Shown here: piece after piece, positions 21,358 through 21,567 of the stretch | Layout of the letters: every line of letters starts with the position of its first letter | Numbering within the stretch: the first letter of the stretch is position 1 | NCBI GenBank assembly: GCA_000434055.1 | Contig: HF999647.1 | Location: 201,275-222,841 of the forward strand | Direction of reading: 5' to 3' | DNA: 21,567 nt | From: Ruminococcus sp. CAG:488 | Lineage (GTDB): Bacteria > Bacillota > Clostridia > Oscillospirales > Acutalibacteraceae | Position numbers and translations under genes: made by a program | Notes under the pieces: generated by a model | The model's input: only the letters and a program-made list of their open reading frames with translations | Databases searched by the model: none | What the model was told of the DNA's origin: nothing

Positions 21358-21567
21358 CGGATTTCCTCCTTCAAAAGTTCTTTTCCTTGCTTGCCGGTCA
21401 TGTGTTCAATGTTTATTTTAATCATACAAAGTGTGCCAAATCCGCGTTCGACCTCTGCCGAAATTCCGTCGAGACAGTCCGTGCAGTATTTTTCGGCGAG
21501 TGACGTTACGGATGAACGCATCTCATTTTCGTCTGTTAGAATTTCAGCCTTGCCGAAGGCTACGACG
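21354..21567 (-). CDS. Pyridoxamine 5'-phosphate oxidase-like flavoprotein (3' part)
   Basis: The frame enters from the window edge and ends at TGA 21354, giving about 70 C-terminal residues. VVAFGKAEILTDENEMR and the ending INIEHMTGKQGKELLKEE match small FMN-binding split-barrel proteins of the pyridoxamine-phosphate-oxidase/NimA type, which bind flavin and often reduce nitro compounds or act as general reductases. The N-terminal flavin-binding half lies outside the window, so the subfamily cannot be named. Its stop overlaps the DUF2804 start (ATGA), and the DUF2804 ribosome binding site lies within its last codons, so the two are coupled. Confidence 0.8.
   Translation of the reverse strand, partial: VVAFGKAEILTDENEMRSSVTSLAEKYCTDCLDGISAEVERGFGTLCMIKINIEHMTGKQGKELLKEEIR

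Overview
The window looks like chromosomal DNA of a low-to-moderate-GC Gram-positive bacterium of the class Clostridia, probably a gut Oscillospiraceae/Ruminococcaceae-type organism. The reasons are a PolC-type replicative polymerase directly behind ispG, strong AGGAGG ribosome binding sites, near-consensus sigma-A promoters with 17-bp spacers, and a gut-style carbohydrate gene set. The placement is an inference from gene content; no rRNA or other marker is present. I see no insertion sequence, prophage, tRNA, rRNA or CRISPR array.

Layout. (1) 1-5410, plus strand: a housekeeping operon with ispG (isoprenoid precursor synthesis), polC (replicative DNA polymerase) and a divergent HisI-like gene. 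The PolC is about 170 residues short because the DEDDh proofreading exonuclease normally inserted in its PHP domain is absent. (2) 5414-7122, plus strand: a YjdF/DUF2238-like membrane protein and a thiamine pyrophosphokinase, each with its own clear promoter and terminator. (3) 12322-7122, minus strand: a compact operon from one strong promoter, encoding an ABC ATPase, an ABC permease, an ACT-domain protein and a GH38 alpha-mannosidase. (4) 12531-13714, minus strand: a TfoX N-terminal-domain protein and a secreted protein that may have a permuted papain-like (NlpC/P60-like) fold. (5) 13801-15985: a possible signalling cluster made of a membrane zinc-ribbon/DUF5067-like protein, a Hanks-type kinase with membrane segments but no glycine-rich loop, and a divergently transcribed HTH protein whose start region contains the kinase promoter. 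(6) 16042-20010, plus strand: a two-gene glycoside module. A GPH-family sugar symporter carries an unusual cytoplasmic coiled-coil tail of about 320 residues and overlaps by 8 bp a signal-less GH5 enzyme resembling endoglycoceramidases and steryl-glucosidases. (7) 21567-20010, minus strand: the end of a pyridoxamine-phosphate-oxidase-like flavoprotein, a secreted DUF2804 protein, and a 70-codon single-membrane-span reading frame with no ordinary start codon that ends just before a strong terminator.

How it fits together. Region 6 suggests import of a glycoside followed by cleavage in the cytoplasm. The GH38 operon suggests cytoplasmic mannoside trimming linked to an ABC exporter-type system. 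Region 5 suggests phosphorylation-linked control, with unknown targets. The most notable points are the exonuclease-less PolC, the long-tailed symporter paired with the GH5 enzyme, and the start-less membrane-anchor frame behind DUF2804.
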